Positions 18,237 to 26,898 of a stretch of DNA of 64,000 nt are shown here, piece by piece. The position numbers and the translations under genes are program-made. The stretch's first letter is position 1, and each line of letters opens with the position of its first letter. The DNA is from Clostridiales bacterium (GTDB lineage: Bacteria > Bacillota > Clostridia > Christensenellales > Pumilibacteraceae): contig JAFLVG010000008.1 in the NCBI GenBank assembly GCA_022508445.1, positions 1 to 64,000 of the forward strand, read 5' to 3'. The notes beneath the pieces were generated by a model, which did not search any database, was not told where the DNA came from, and was given only the letters and a program-made list of their open reading frames with translations.

Positions 18237-20444
18237 CTATAATTCGTTTAACTTTTCGATACTTACCATGCCGCCGACGGCTTTTACGACCGTCATTCCG
18301 GGCGGAACTATCAAAAAATACTTGACAGTTTTCTTTTTTTCCGACGGGAGATTTAGGTTGATCGTTATATTTTGCCACGCGTTTATCATAAACTCGCCGC
18401 CGCCCTTGCCGTCGAGCGTGAAATTGCGCACGACAAACTTGCCGCCGGCGCCGTTAAACAGCTCTATGTCGTCCATAATAAGCGCTGTGCTCTCGTCGGT
18501 TACCTCGATGCTGTACGAACTGTCGAGCAGTTCTACGTTTGTTGCGGAATTATTGCCGCGTGCGAATGTGCCGAAGGCTATCGCGTGTTTAAGATCCGGA
18601 CGGAAATACTCGATATCGATGAGATCTTGCATACCGATCAGCGCAAGCATGTTTCCGTTTGCCGATAAATACTCGCCGGAACGCATGCGCTTGCCGCTCG
18701 GCAGGTATACAGAGTGAGTTTGGACGGTGTCGGACGCATTGACAGACCATAGTACAGCGCTTTTTTGCGCAACGGCGCTCGCTATTTCGTCAAGCCCGTA
18801 GCGTTTCAGCCCGTGATATACAATAAAATTGACATACGGCAAAATGCTTCCGCGGAATTCGAGATACGGCAGAGTGCATTTGCCGTTATCGTTCGGCTTT
18901 GACCGCTTTCCGTACTCACGGTTATTTTTCGAAAGAGTGGGAATTGCGTAATCGCCCCAAAACTTTTTTGTATCTGTAAGCATGTTTACAATGCGTGACA
19001 GCTTTTCCGGCGTGTCCACAGCGCCTGCGAGAAGCGGATAGAATGACGTCGCGCCGACGGCGTTCGCCCACTGTCCCGTCGTGTAGCGATTCAAATACAT
19101 TCCCTCGCTCTCGCACCAAAACGTTTCGTTGATTATCTTTTGCATCGAGTTCTTTGCCAAAGCGTATTTGGCGCGGTCGGGCAAATCGAAAAGCGACGCG
19201 ATACGCTCCAAAACGTCGAAAGCGAAAAGCTTTAACGACGACAGATCGAGACTGTACATAGGAGCGCGATTGAATTTTTCTTTGAGCGGAGAATCGCTCC
19301 ACCTATATGCGACCTCGCCCTTATCCTTTTCGGATATGACGGGCGACGCGATTGGCGGATACAGTTTGGAAAGCTTGCGGTATTCGGCGAGCAAATCGAG
19401 TTTATCGGACAGGTGCATGTAGTTATGCCAAACCGCAAACACCGCCATTATTTTATCTTCGAGTGTATACTTTAACTGCTTTGCGGCTTGCATAGCGCCC
19501 GTATAACATCCAAGTATGGCGGCACAGTTCTCCTCTGTTCCGTCAAGGTCGAAGCGGTTGTCGAGCTCCGTGCGCTTGGGTGAAAAAATCTCTGTGAAAA
19601 GATGAGGATAGTACACCCTCGACCACAGCACTGCGCTGTACATTCGCTCGATCGGAGAGCCGAGCTCGCCCTCGCCGTATGTCTTATTGTCGGCATAACT
19701 GCGCTCGCTCGACTCGATTAGCTCTTGAATTTTGTCGAATTGCGGCAACTCGGCGTCGTAGATGTCCAAATCGCCCATGCAAGCAAAAACGGCAACGCTC
19801 GGACACTTGTGACTTATTACGAATTCCATGCTCGCCTCGTTTGGCGCGCCGCTTTCCGATCGTGACGGCTGTACGTATGAAACCGCGCGGAAAAATTCGC
19901 GCGCTTCGTCGTTTTTAACTAATTTGCGTCCCTGGAACTCCGAGCTTTCGGCTTGCTCGTTCGTTTCCGGTATAACCGCCATATACGGGCTTCGCCCCAT
20001 TGCAGAGTCGCCGACTATCGAAAGCTCGCCGGGACAGTCGTAGCACGGATAAAATACCACGCGAACACGGAGCTTGCGCGTAGAGCTTACTTGCAAAACG
20101 AGCGAGCGGTCGTCATATCTCGCCCATTTGACGCACAACGGACCGGACGAGAAGCGTGCAAAGCTTCCATCTGCGGTGTTTGCGCACTCGCTTCCGATAT
20201 TTTTTACGAAATCGTCACTATCCAGCCACTTCGTGCCTGCATGGTACTGCACGCGAATGCCCCACATCGAGCCGTGTTTCCCTACTAGCATCGCGCCGTT
20301 TATCGCACCGTAATCGTACCCTGCGCCGATTATGTATCTTCCGGGATAGTTTTCGTCACCGAAATCGACGCTAGGTTTTTCTTTGTAATTATCGGATATC
20401 GGCGGATGTGGCTCAAATCCGTATTCTTTGTCGATATACTTCAT
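18237..20444 (-). CDS. GH63/MGH1-like (alpha/alpha)6-barrel glycosidase
   Basis: The 735-residue cytoplasmic protein (no signal peptide) has a beta-sandwich-like first third and an alpha-barrel of GH63/mannosylglycerate-hydrolase type. Signs are the TTGQWANAVGATSFYPLLAG stretch, WGDYAIPTLSKN near residue 495 and LPYLEFRGSILPYVNFIVYHGL, which matches the YWRGPIW..N..L..GL signature of this clan although the two Trp are replaced. It likely cleaves an alpha-linked glycoside; substrate unknown. It starts 11 bases after the rng stop, so it is last in that operon. The missing Trp residues make substrate guesses unsafe. Confidence 0.6.
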   Translation of the reverse strand: MKYIDKEYGFEPHPPISDNYKEKPSVDFGDENYPGRYIIGAGYDYGAINGAMLVGKHGSMWGIRVQYHAGTKWLDSDDFVKNIGSECANTADGSFARFSSGPLCVKWARYDDRSLVLQVSSTRKLRVRVVFYPCYDCPGELSIVGDSAMGRSPYMAVIPETNEQAESSEFQGRKLVKNDEAREFFRAVSYVQPSRSESGAPNEASMEFVISHKCPSVAVFACMGDLDIYDAELPQFDKIQELIESSERSYADNKTYGEGELGSPIERMYSAVLWSRVYYPHLFTEIFSPKRTELDNRFDLDGTEENCAAILGCYTGAMQAAKQLKYTLEDKIMAVFAVWHNYMHLSDKLDLLAEYRKLSKLYPPIASPVISEKDKGEVAYRWSDSPLKEKFNRAPMYSLDLSSLKLFAFDVLERIASLFDLPDRAKYALAKNSMQKIINETFWCESEGMYLNRYTTGQWANAVGATSFYPLLAGAVDTPEKLSRIVNMLTDTKKFWGDYAIPTLSKNNREYGKRSKPNDNGKCTLPYLEFRGSILPYVNFIVYHGLKRYGLDEIASAVAQKSAVLWSVNASDTVQTHSVYLPSGKRMRSGEYLSANGNMLALIGMQDLIDIEYFRPDLKHAIAFGTFARGNNSATNVELLDSSYSIEVTDESTALIMDDIELFNGAGGKFVVRNFTLDGKGGGEFMINAWQNITINLNLPSEKKKTVKYFLIVPPGMTVVKAVGGMVSIEKLNEL

Positions 20445-20455
20445 AGAAATCCGCC

Positions 20456-21943
20456 TTATGCCAAAAGATACGCGCTATTCGGAACCGATAAAACCGAGTC
20501 GCTTTTCGCGCTTATTTTGAAAGAGTTGATTTTTACGTCATTGCCGGCAACGATGTACACGATTCTGCCTTCGAAATTATCGGAAAGCGTATAATCGCTC
20601 TTTGCGAGCTGTTCGAAAATCGTCGGGTGAACAGTCACTATTGCCGCCGTGCATTGCGGATCGTTGAATATGTCGGTCAGGCGCGATTTGATTTTGCGCA
20701 GTACGAACTTCGGTGAAACGGTGTGTGCGGCGCCGTGACAGGTGTCGCAACGCTGTAACAGCAATGATTGAAGCTCTGCGCCCGTCTTTTTCCGAGTCAT
20801 TTGCACAAGCCCCAATTCGGTCATTGGAAGCACGCGCGTTCTCATTCGGTCGAGCTGCGTTTCATGCCGCAAGACCTCGACCACCTCTTCGTTGTGCAAA
20901 GGATCTTGCATATCTATGAAATCTATGACAATCATTCCGCCTACGTTGCGAAGCCGTAGCTGGCGCGCTATCTCCTTTGCCGCCTCGCAGTTAATGGCGA
21001 ACACCGTATTTTCCCTGTCGGTGTCGCCGATGTACTTTGCCGTATTGACGTCTATTACAGTCAAAGCTTCGGTATAGTCGATAACTAGCGAGCCGCCGCT
21101 TTCAAGCTCGACCTTGGAGTGAAGAAGCTTTTCCACTTCTTCCAGCACGCCGAACTTTTTGAGAACATCCGACTTGTCGTTTACTGTCACTTTGACGGCG
21201 CTTGCCAGATTCTCTTTCAAATATTTCGAAAGCCGCGCCGCTATGTGCTTACTGCTGCACACTATCTCGTCCACAGACGAATTGAACATATCGCGCACCG
21301 AACGGAATATAAGATCGCCGTCGGTCGAAAGAAGTTCCACGCCGTCCGACCGATTGAACTTTTCGAGGATATTGTTGTACATTCCAGAAAAATACTTAAT
21401 CTCGTCGAGTATGTCCGATTTATGCACGTCCTTTGCCGCCGTCCGAGCAATAAGTCCGCAGTATGGAGTGGGACGGTTATCGGTCAAAAGTTCGGTAAGC
21501 CGGTTGCGCGTATCCTCGTCGACTATCTTGTTGGAAACACCTATAAAATCAACGGTCGGCATGTATACGATATACCGCCCGGGTATGGAAATATTGGCGG
21601 AAAGGCGCGGGCCTTTTGTTTCGGTGGGCTCTTTTACCGCTTGAACGAGCACATAATCACCCTCGGATACGGAAAGGTGTGTGGGCAGTCTGCCCGAATG
21701 CGCGAGAACGGTCCTGTTTTCGAGCATGTCGGACGCCGCCAAAAATCCGTTCTTATTCCTGCCGATATCCACAAATGCGGAATCGAGTCCGGGCAAGACG
21801 TTGACTACCCGTCCTTTATATATATTTCCCGTTATTCTTTCGGTATCACGGTCCTCGACGTAAAATTCTTTCAAAACGCCGTCCTCCAACAAGGCGACGC
21901 TACACAAATACGATTCGTAATCGACAAGAATTTTACTCTTCAA
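20456..21943 (-). CDS. rng: Ribonuclease G/E family protein
   Basis: The 495-residue endoribonuclease acts on rRNA precursors and mRNA. It has the S1-like N-terminal part (GNIYKGRVVNVLPGLDSAFVD), the catalytic DNase I-like region with YTEALTVIDVNTAKYIGD and GGMIVIDFIDM carrying the Mg-binding Asp residues, and the zinc-link CDTCHG near residue 398. Length fits RNase G rather than the long RNase E. The start is a TTG preceded by GAGG. In Clostridia rng commonly follows the min/spoIVF block as it does here, although a DUF4132-like gene is inserted. Confidence 0.93.
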   Translation of the reverse strand: MKSKILVDYESYLCSVALLEDGVLKEFYVEDRDTERITGNIYKGRVVNVLPGLDSAFVDIGRNKNGFLAASDMLENRTVLAHSGRLPTHLSVSEGDYVLVQAVKEPTETKGPRLSANISIPGRYIVYMPTVDFIGVSNKIVDEDTRNRLTELLTDNRPTPYCGLIARTAAKDVHKSDILDEIKYFSGMYNNILEKFNRSDGVELLSTDGDLIFRSVRDMFNSSVDEIVCSSKHIAARLSKYLKENLASAVKVTVNDKSDVLKKFGVLEEVEKLLHSKVELESGGSLVIDYTEALTVIDVNTAKYIGDTDRENTVFAINCEAAKEIARQLRLRNVGGMIVIDFIDMQDPLHNEEVVEVLRHETQLDRMRTRVLPMTELGLVQMTRKKTGAELQSLLLQRCDTCHGAAHTVSPKFVLRKIKSRLTDIFNDPQCTAAIVTVHPTIFEQLAKSDYTLSDNFEGRIVYIVAGNDVKINSFKISAKSDSVLSVPNSAYLLA

Positions 21944-22037
21944 AACGACCTCAACTAACCATATAATAATAAAACGAATTAAATATCCTTTGGCTATTAT
22001 ACATCAAAAATTGACGTTTGTCTATTACTTTAAGCTT

Positions 22038-23474
22038 TTATGCCGCAGAAAAAAGCCGATAGGCCGCATAAGTAAGCTCGCTGAAAACTCTTCTCGGCAA
22101 TTTTTCCGAATCGACGGGGCTTGCCGAAGAAATGTAATGAGCGTGTTTAAGCTTTACGACATCCGCTGCATTGTAATATGCAATCCGTCCGCAGCTCACA
22201 GCGTCGGCTTCACCCAAGGTGTCGAATTCGACGCCTATCACGTAATCGCAAATGCGCAAAATCACAGTATTCGGCTCGCCTGCCGCTCGCTTTTCGCACA
22301 TCACGAAACCGAACTTTTTCAAGTTTTCATAAAACTCGTCGTGCGTAGTCATAGTTCCGGCAAGCCGATTGGAAAAATAACGCTCGCCGTCTATTCTGTG
22401 ATACACAGGACGACCTATCTGTAAAAACGGCTGTTCTATTTCTTTTGGAAGCACTGCCGCAAGTTCTTCTGTGACGTCGAGCGGATGCAATACATAAATT
22501 CGGCGATTGTCTTTTTTATCGATTGGGCGGTCGTCCATCTTCAAAAACACACCGCGATCGTACACGAGCATGCAAGGCCGCCCGTCTATACCCGACATAT
22601 AGAAAAATATCCTATCGGCAACAGCTGCGCACTTCGAATCATTAAAAAGCTCTTTCCACTCGGCTTGCGGCAGCCCTATGCCTTCTGTCATCATTCTTTC
22701 GATTGCAACCGCCGCATCCTTGCTCTTTTTTGGTTTTATCCCTGCCGCCGCAGCCTTTTTTACCGTTTTCGAGCTGTCGCTACTCACGACGTCTTGCAAA
22801 AACTCACGCACCCGCACGTCGTTTCTATACGTTAAAAGCAGTCTGACTATCGCAACACGCTCTTTTGCCGACGACCGTCCGTAAAGCGAAAACAGCACGC
22901 CGACAACCTCGTCGTAGTCCATAAGCACATTTCTGACAGACGCTTTATCTATATTTTTGCCGTACAGCGCCATTTGAAGCAGTCTGTTTATCGCCTTGTT
23001 TTTATCTACTTTGATCAGTATAGCGTACTTACCGAATTTGCTATCGTACTTGTCCACATAGTCCGCCGCGCGGTCGAAATCAACTCGCGCAAGCTCCGTC
23101 AAATACCTGTCAACGCTCTTATCCCAACCGTACAACGCGCTCTTTCTGTTTGCATACTGCGCGGACATCAGCATGGGCATATAACCGTCTGCGTCCAAAC
23201 CTTGATCCTCGCATGCGTTTAAGAACATGTCTAAATACACGTCGTTTTCGAGCGAGCCGAACCGCGCGTCCGTAAAATTGTTTTTCGCCGATTTCGCGCG
23301 CATAGGCACGGTGGCAAGCATTGCCGCCGCAGTTTTATAAGCGCACATTTCTCCGCTTTGAGCGAGGTCTGTTATCGCCTTTTCAAACGCTTTCACATCG
23401 CTGTCGTACATCGAGCGAGCGATATCGCAGAGCGCGTCTTCGGTAAGCTCGCATAGGTTTTCCCATTGATTCAT
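22038..23474 (-). CDS. DUF4132-like protein with HEAT-like helical repeats
   Basis: This 478-residue soluble protein has no clear enzyme motif. The first 260 residues are helical and repeat-like. The C-terminal part reads as DUF4132: IYVLHPLDVTEELAAVL followed by EIEQPFLQIGRPVYHR, and an acidic/aromatic end. DUF4132 proteins include the MolR group; their function is poorly known. It lies between spoIVFB and rng with about 60-95 bp gaps. The assignment rests on the HP...QPF.Q..R pattern remembered from the family and needs a profile search. Confidence 0.5.
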   Translation of the reverse strand: MNQWENLCELTEDALCDIARSMYDSDVKAFEKAITDLAQSGEMCAYKTAAAMLATVPMRAKSAKNNFTDARFGSLENDVYLDMFLNACEDQGLDADGYMPMLMSAQYANRKSALYGWDKSVDRYLTELARVDFDRAADYVDKYDSKFGKYAILIKVDKNKAINRLLQMALYGKNIDKASVRNVLMDYDEVVGVLFSLYGRSSAKERVAIVRLLLTYRNDVRVREFLQDVVSSDSSKTVKKAAAAGIKPKKSKDAAVAIERMMTEGIGLPQAEWKELFNDSKCAAVADRIFFYMSGIDGRPCMLVYDRGVFLKMDDRPIDKKDNRRIYVLHPLDVTEELAAVLPKEIEQPFLQIGRPVYHRIDGERYFSNRLAGTMTTHDEFYENLKKFGFVMCEKRAAGEPNTVILRICDYVIGVEFDTLGEADAVSCGRIAYYNAADVVKLKHAHYISSASPVDSEKLPRRVFSELTYAAYRLFSAA

Positions 23475-23533
23475 GGTTAAATTTTATCATAAACCGTATC
23501 AAAAATCAATAGATAATGAATTTTTTGGCAATT

Positions 23534-24457
23534 TTAAAGCTCACGCCTGCTTTTTCGCATGATAATCTGTTCCGCGCTAATCGAGTAACCGTCCGCCATG
23601 ACGCTCTCTATAAGCTCCGTTTCGCCTATCTTTCCGCGAACGTTGAGCGTGTTTTCGTCGAGGACTACAAACTCGTTGTATTTGTCCGGATCGAGCGCGC
23701 CGTACATTGCGGCAAGCTCGGTGCTTGCGGAAACTGCGACGGTGCGCACTTCGAGCGGAGCTTTTAACCTGTCGCGCCTGCTACCGAGCGCAAAGAGCGC
23801 GGTATATTGCGCGCGCTTATCGGGAATGAACGACGATAAAAGCATGAATATTCCCACGCTCAAAAGACACAGGTTAAGAGCGTACACGGCTGACAGCGCA
23901 AAGAGCGCAAGCGCGGCCATTCCGAAAACAGCGGACACTATGCGCATAATCTTGTACGCCTTTACTCGCTTAAACCGCAACGACAGCATAGCGAGCGCCA
24001 CCCTTCCGCCGTCGAGCGGATACACGGGCAACAAATTGAAAAACGCGATGTATATGTTGCATCTGCAAAACGCTTCGGTAAACATGTAGCACGACGGCAC
24101 AAGCCACCACAGCGCGGCGAAACCTGTTGCGACCGCAAGATTTATCATAGGGCCTGCAAGCGCTATCAATATCTCGTGCTTTGGCTTAATCTGCTCCGAG
24201 CCGCAAAGCGCCGCTCCGTAAGGCATGAGCTTTATGAGGTTGAGCTCGTATCCGAGCTTTCTCGCAATCCGAGCGTGCGCACATTCGTGCAACAGCACTG
24301 CCGCAAGCGAACAAAAGAATTCGTAAGCCATGCCCATAGCGACGAAATATATCGCCATGACAAACATTACGGGCGATATGTAAATGCGCACTTCGTCTCC
24401 GCTGTAACTGCGCTCTTTTGCCCGTCGCTCGTGCTTTTTCCTTGATTTTTCTTTCAT
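23534..24457 (-). CDS. spoIVFB: Site-2 protease, SpoIVFB type (M50)
   Basis: This 307-residue membrane metalloprotease resembles SpoIVFB, which releases sigma-K in the mother cell during sporulation. The zinc motif HECAH sits in the second hydrophobic segment and the third ligand in NLLPVYPLDGGRV; four to six membrane segments are visible up to about residue 215. The last ~90 residues look like the CBS-type domain of SpoIVFB. It starts directly after the stop of the short SpoIVFA-like gene (TAAATG junction). Position after minD-minE repeats the Bacillus/Clostridia order, which supports the sporulation role over a housekeeping S2P. Confidence 0.85.
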   Translation of the reverse strand: MKEKSRKKHERRAKERSYSGDEVRIYISPVMFVMAIYFVAMGMAYEFFCSLAAVLLHECAHARIARKLGYELNLIKLMPYGAALCGSEQIKPKHEILIALAGPMINLAVATGFAALWWLVPSCYMFTEAFCRCNIYIAFFNLLPVYPLDGGRVALAMLSLRFKRVKAYKIMRIVSAVFGMAALALFALSAVYALNLCLLSVGIFMLLSSFIPDKRAQYTALFALGSRRDRLKAPLEVRTVAVSASTELAAMYGALDPDKYNEFVVLDENTLNVRGKIGETELIESVMADGYSISAEQIIMRKSRREL

Positions 24458-24754
24458 TTATCCAAACAGCACTGACGTTCCGAACTCCGTCCGTCCGAAA
24501 AAGTCATAACAAAAAACGTCGCGCAGCGTCGACTTGACAGACGATAGCCCGGGTATAGGCAAAAAATGCAGTGCGAGTATTGCGCCGACAATAGCCGCCG
24601 CAACTGTCAGTCTTGCAAAAAACGTGCCGCGCGATTTTCCGGGCTTTTCGGTTTTTTTGCGCTCGACTCTTGTCACCACGCTTTCTACTATATTGCATCC
24701 CGAATATTTATTGTCATCCATACAACCAATATATGACGGCTGACGGGCGTTCAT
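24458..24754 (-). CDS. Short single-pass membrane protein in spoIVFA position
   Basis: The 98 residues (or 87 if it starts at the second Met, 24721) have a basic N-terminus, one membrane helix (FFARLTVAAAIVGAILALHF) and a ~30-residue outer tail. SpoIVFA normally has ~260 residues with a LytM domain and holds SpoIVFB inactive; here only the anchor region would remain. Synteny (minE before, spoIVFB after, no gap) suggests it is a reduced SpoIVFA or an unrelated partner. No Shine-Dalgarno was seen for either start. Sequence similarity alone would not identify it. Confidence 0.5.
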   Translation of the reverse strand: MNARQPSYIGCMDDNKYSGCNIVESVVTRVERKKTEKPGKSRGTFFARLTVAAAIVGAILALHFLPIPGLSSVKSTLRDVFCYDFFGRTEFGTSVLFG

Positions 24755-24770
24755 TCTTTATGTTAAAAAC

Positions 24771-24992
24771 CTATGCTATTCTGCCCACATCGTAAAAACG
24801 CGCTACGTCGGCCCTAATACAAAGCTCGTAACCGTTTTCGGTGCGCTCTGCTGTCATATCGAGCTTTGTAACATCCATAAACTCGTTCAATAGCGACAAA
24901 ACGTCGCTCTGCGCCACTTTAAGTACGCGTTTTATAGCGCCGTTTCCGTCGTTTTCTATCATTTTCGCTATGCGCTCGGTCATTCCGTCCAT
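24771..24992 (-). CDS. minE: Cell-division topological factor MinE
   Basis: The 73-residue product stimulates the MinD ATPase and drives Min oscillation. The topological half is recognisable: SDVLSLLNEFMDVTKLDM then a TENGYELCIRADV strand, matching MinE's L..DILEVI.KY......V. and final beta strand. The track's start (25031) is replaced by the ATG at 24992, which has AGGAGG 8 bases upstream and shares its A with the minD stop (TGATG), a translational-coupling overlap. It is a divergent MinE; the N-terminal MinD-contact helix is plausible (MTERIAKMIENDG). Confidence 0.78.
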   Translation of the reverse strand: MDGMTERIAKMIENDGNGAIKRVLKVAQSDVLSLLNEFMDVTKLDMTAERTENGYELCIRADVARFYDVGRIA

Positions 24993-25750
24993 CAATTTTC
25001 CCTCCTCATTCGACGTCTTAACGCGCCCCAAAATCCACGGTATCCGGCCGCCGGATCGAGCGGCTCTCCCGTTCCCAAATGTATCCTTTTTGCAAGGAGA
25101 TCGAAAGGCTTTTTGGGCATTGCGGCAAAATTATACACGCCGTCGGTTTCGGGAATAACCCCGTCCACTCGGGTTTTAAGTATTTGCTCAATCTCGTCCA
25201 TGCTCGGTATTTTGCCTTCGGCAAGAAGGTCGCCGCGCACTCTATTCACTACAAGCGTGGGTTTTATTTTATATGATGTGAGCAATGCTACCACTTTGTT
25301 CGCGTCGCGAAGAGCGCTTATGTGCGGCGTAGTAACTACAAGCGCGCTCTCGCACGCACCCACCGCACGACTGAACCCTGCCTCTATCCCGGCAGGACAA
25401 TCGACCAGCGCATAATCAAACGTTACGGCAAGGCTGTTTAACACGAGCCGCAGGTTTTGCGCCGTTACGTTTTCGCCGAGATACCCGTGAGCGGACGGCA
25501 AAAGATACAAATTTCGGACATTTGCCTCCACTAGCGCTTGCCGCACTCTGCACCGGTTTTCTATGACGTCCGCAATATCGTACACCACCCTGTTTTCAAG
25601 GCCGAGAACGACGTCGAGGTTATTGAGTCCGAAGTCGGCGTCCAAAAGCGCTACGCGGTTGCCGAGCGAAGCGAGCGCTGTCCCAAGGCACGCCGTAACG
25701 GTTGTCTTACCCACACCGCCCTTGCCGGATGTGATAACAATGCTTTTCAT
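24992..25750 (-). CDS. minD: Septum-site ATPase MinD
   Basis: The 252-residue product is a deviant-Walker ParA/MinD ATPase that places the division septum. It shows KSIVITSGKGGVGKTT at the N-terminus (deviant Walker A), LLDADFGLNNLD, the DYALVDCPAGIE Walker B and a C-terminal amphipathic basic tail (WGALRRRMRREN) for membrane binding. Upstream residues in the track do not belong to the family, so the start is the ATG at 25750. It has no Shine-Dalgarno, but a promoter places the transcript start one base before that ATG. No minC lies beside it, unlike in most relatives. Confidence 0.95.
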   Translation of the reverse strand: MKSIVITSGKGGVGKTTVTACLGTALASLGNRVALLDADFGLNNLDVVLGLENRVVYDIADVIENRCRVRQALVEANVRNLYLLPSAHGYLGENVTAQNLRLVLNSLAVTFDYALVDCPAGIEAGFSRAVGACESALVVTTPHISALRDANKVVALLTSYKIKPTLVVNRVRGDLLAEGKIPSMDEIEQILKTRVDGVIPETDGVYNFAAMPKKPFDLLAKRIHLGTGEPLDPAAGYRGFWGALRRRMRREN

Positions 25751-25757
25751 CAAAATA

Positions 25758-25786
25758 AGTATAATACCAAGCATAATGTTTCGCAA
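25758..25786 (-). promoter_or_regulatory. minD promoter (TTGCGA-17-TATACT), leaderless
   Basis: On the minus strand TTGCGA (25781-25786) and TATACT (25758-25763) are 17 bases apart. The predicted start is 25751, one base before the minD ATG. Support comes from the terminator just upstream that ends the mreB transcript, so minD needs its own promoter. Confidence 0.5.
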
Positions 25787-25815
25787 GCGGAAATTTGTAC
25801 TGTTTTGTCGCAAAC

Positions 25816-25851
25816 AAAAATTTAGCCGTAAGGATAGTTACGGCTAAATTT
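25816..25851 (-). terminator. Terminator after mreB
   Basis: A perfect 14-bp inverted repeat, AAATTTAGCCGTAA/TTACGGCTAAATTT with a 6-base loop, is followed on the minus strand by five T residues. It separates maf-mreB from minD-minE-spoIVF. Confidence 0.85.
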
Positions 25852-25884
25852 CAAATCGCGGTTAGGTTGATTTATTTACTATGC

Positions 25885-26898
25885 TTATATGTGCGCCAGG
25901 ATATCTTCGAGTAAATACGGATCGGAAAGAAGCTTACCGCCGCCGAGAACTGTCGCATACTGCGCTTCTTTGGAAACGTGTATGTCGAGATTGAGAATTG
26001 CTTTCATCATTTTCGCAAGACCGGGAATCTTTGCGCCGCCGCCTGCTACGGTTATTCCGTGCCGCTGAATTTCGCTCGCAACTGCCGGTGAGCATGTGTT
26101 GATAATGCTCTCCACAGCGTCCACTATATTCTTGTAGTAGTCGAACACCACATTGTAAAGCTGGTCGGCAGACGCCGCTTGCGTGCGAATATTATGCGTT
26201 TCGATATCTATTCCGCTGACGGTTGCGGTTGCGCAATCGTTGCGGATAAGACTGCAAATATTTTCTTTTAAACTGCGAGCCGAGGAACGTCCGACATCAA
26301 TCCTATACAACCCGCTCATAAAATCCATTAGAGCGCGGTCTATCATGTCGCCGCCGATATTAATAGCACAGCCCGTCACTATTCCGCAAAGACTTACTAC
26401 GGCTATATCGGTAGAGCCGCCGCCGATGGTCACTATCATACCGCCGAAATCGGACGAAACGGGCATATCCACGCCTATTGCCGCGAGCATGACCGAGCTT
26501 ACCATCGATATTTCGTCGACGCCTGCGCGCATGAGAACACCCTCGTACATCTCGCGCTCTTCCACCGTTATGCCGGTAGGTACGCCGACTATGCAGTTGA
26601 TTTTGGGCTTTATGATGTAAGATTCGGGCAATATTTTCGATATAAACTCATTAAGCATGTCGGCGCAAGCGTCAGGATCCTTGATTACGCCGTCGATTAT
26701 CGGACAGACGGTCTTGGTTTTTTCGGGAGCTTTGCCTATCATGTTGTACGCTTCAAAGCCAACGGCGCGTGTGCGGCGACGTCCGCCCCCGTCGAAGTAT
26801 GCGATAACGGACGGCTCGCGCAAAACTATGCCGTTGCCCGATACGAAAATCGACGTAAACGACGTTCCGAGATCAAGCGCTATATCCATCTTCGCCAT
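25885..26898 (-). CDS. mreB: MreB/Mbl-like rod-shape actin
   Basis: The 337-residue actin-fold protein forms membrane-associated filaments that guide lateral wall synthesis. Phosphate-1 loop DLGTSFTSIFVSGNGIVLREPSVIA, the phosphate-2 loop TIGGGSTDIAVVS and adenosine motif VAGGGAKIPGL are clear. The AVG...IGKAP and DGVIKD segments also match MreB. It is somewhat divergent (DLGTSFTS for DLGTANT). GGAG lies 10 bases before the ATG, and the gene overlaps maf by 26 bases. mreC and mreD, normally next, are absent; a terminator follows instead. Confidence 0.88.
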   Translation of the reverse strand: MAKMDIALDLGTSFTSIFVSGNGIVLREPSVIAYFDGGGRRRTRAVGFEAYNMIGKAPEKTKTVCPIIDGVIKDPDACADMLNEFISKILPESYIIKPKINCIVGVPTGITVEEREMYEGVLMRAGVDEISMVSSVMLAAIGVDMPVSSDFGGMIVTIGGGSTDIAVVSLCGIVTGCAINIGGDMIDRALMDFMSGLYRIDVGRSSARSLKENICSLIRNDCATATVSGIDIETHNIRTQAASADQLYNVVFDYYKNIVDAVESIINTCSPAVASEIQRHGITVAGGGAKIPGLAKMMKAILNLDIHVSKEAQYATVLGGGKLLSDPYLLEDILAHI

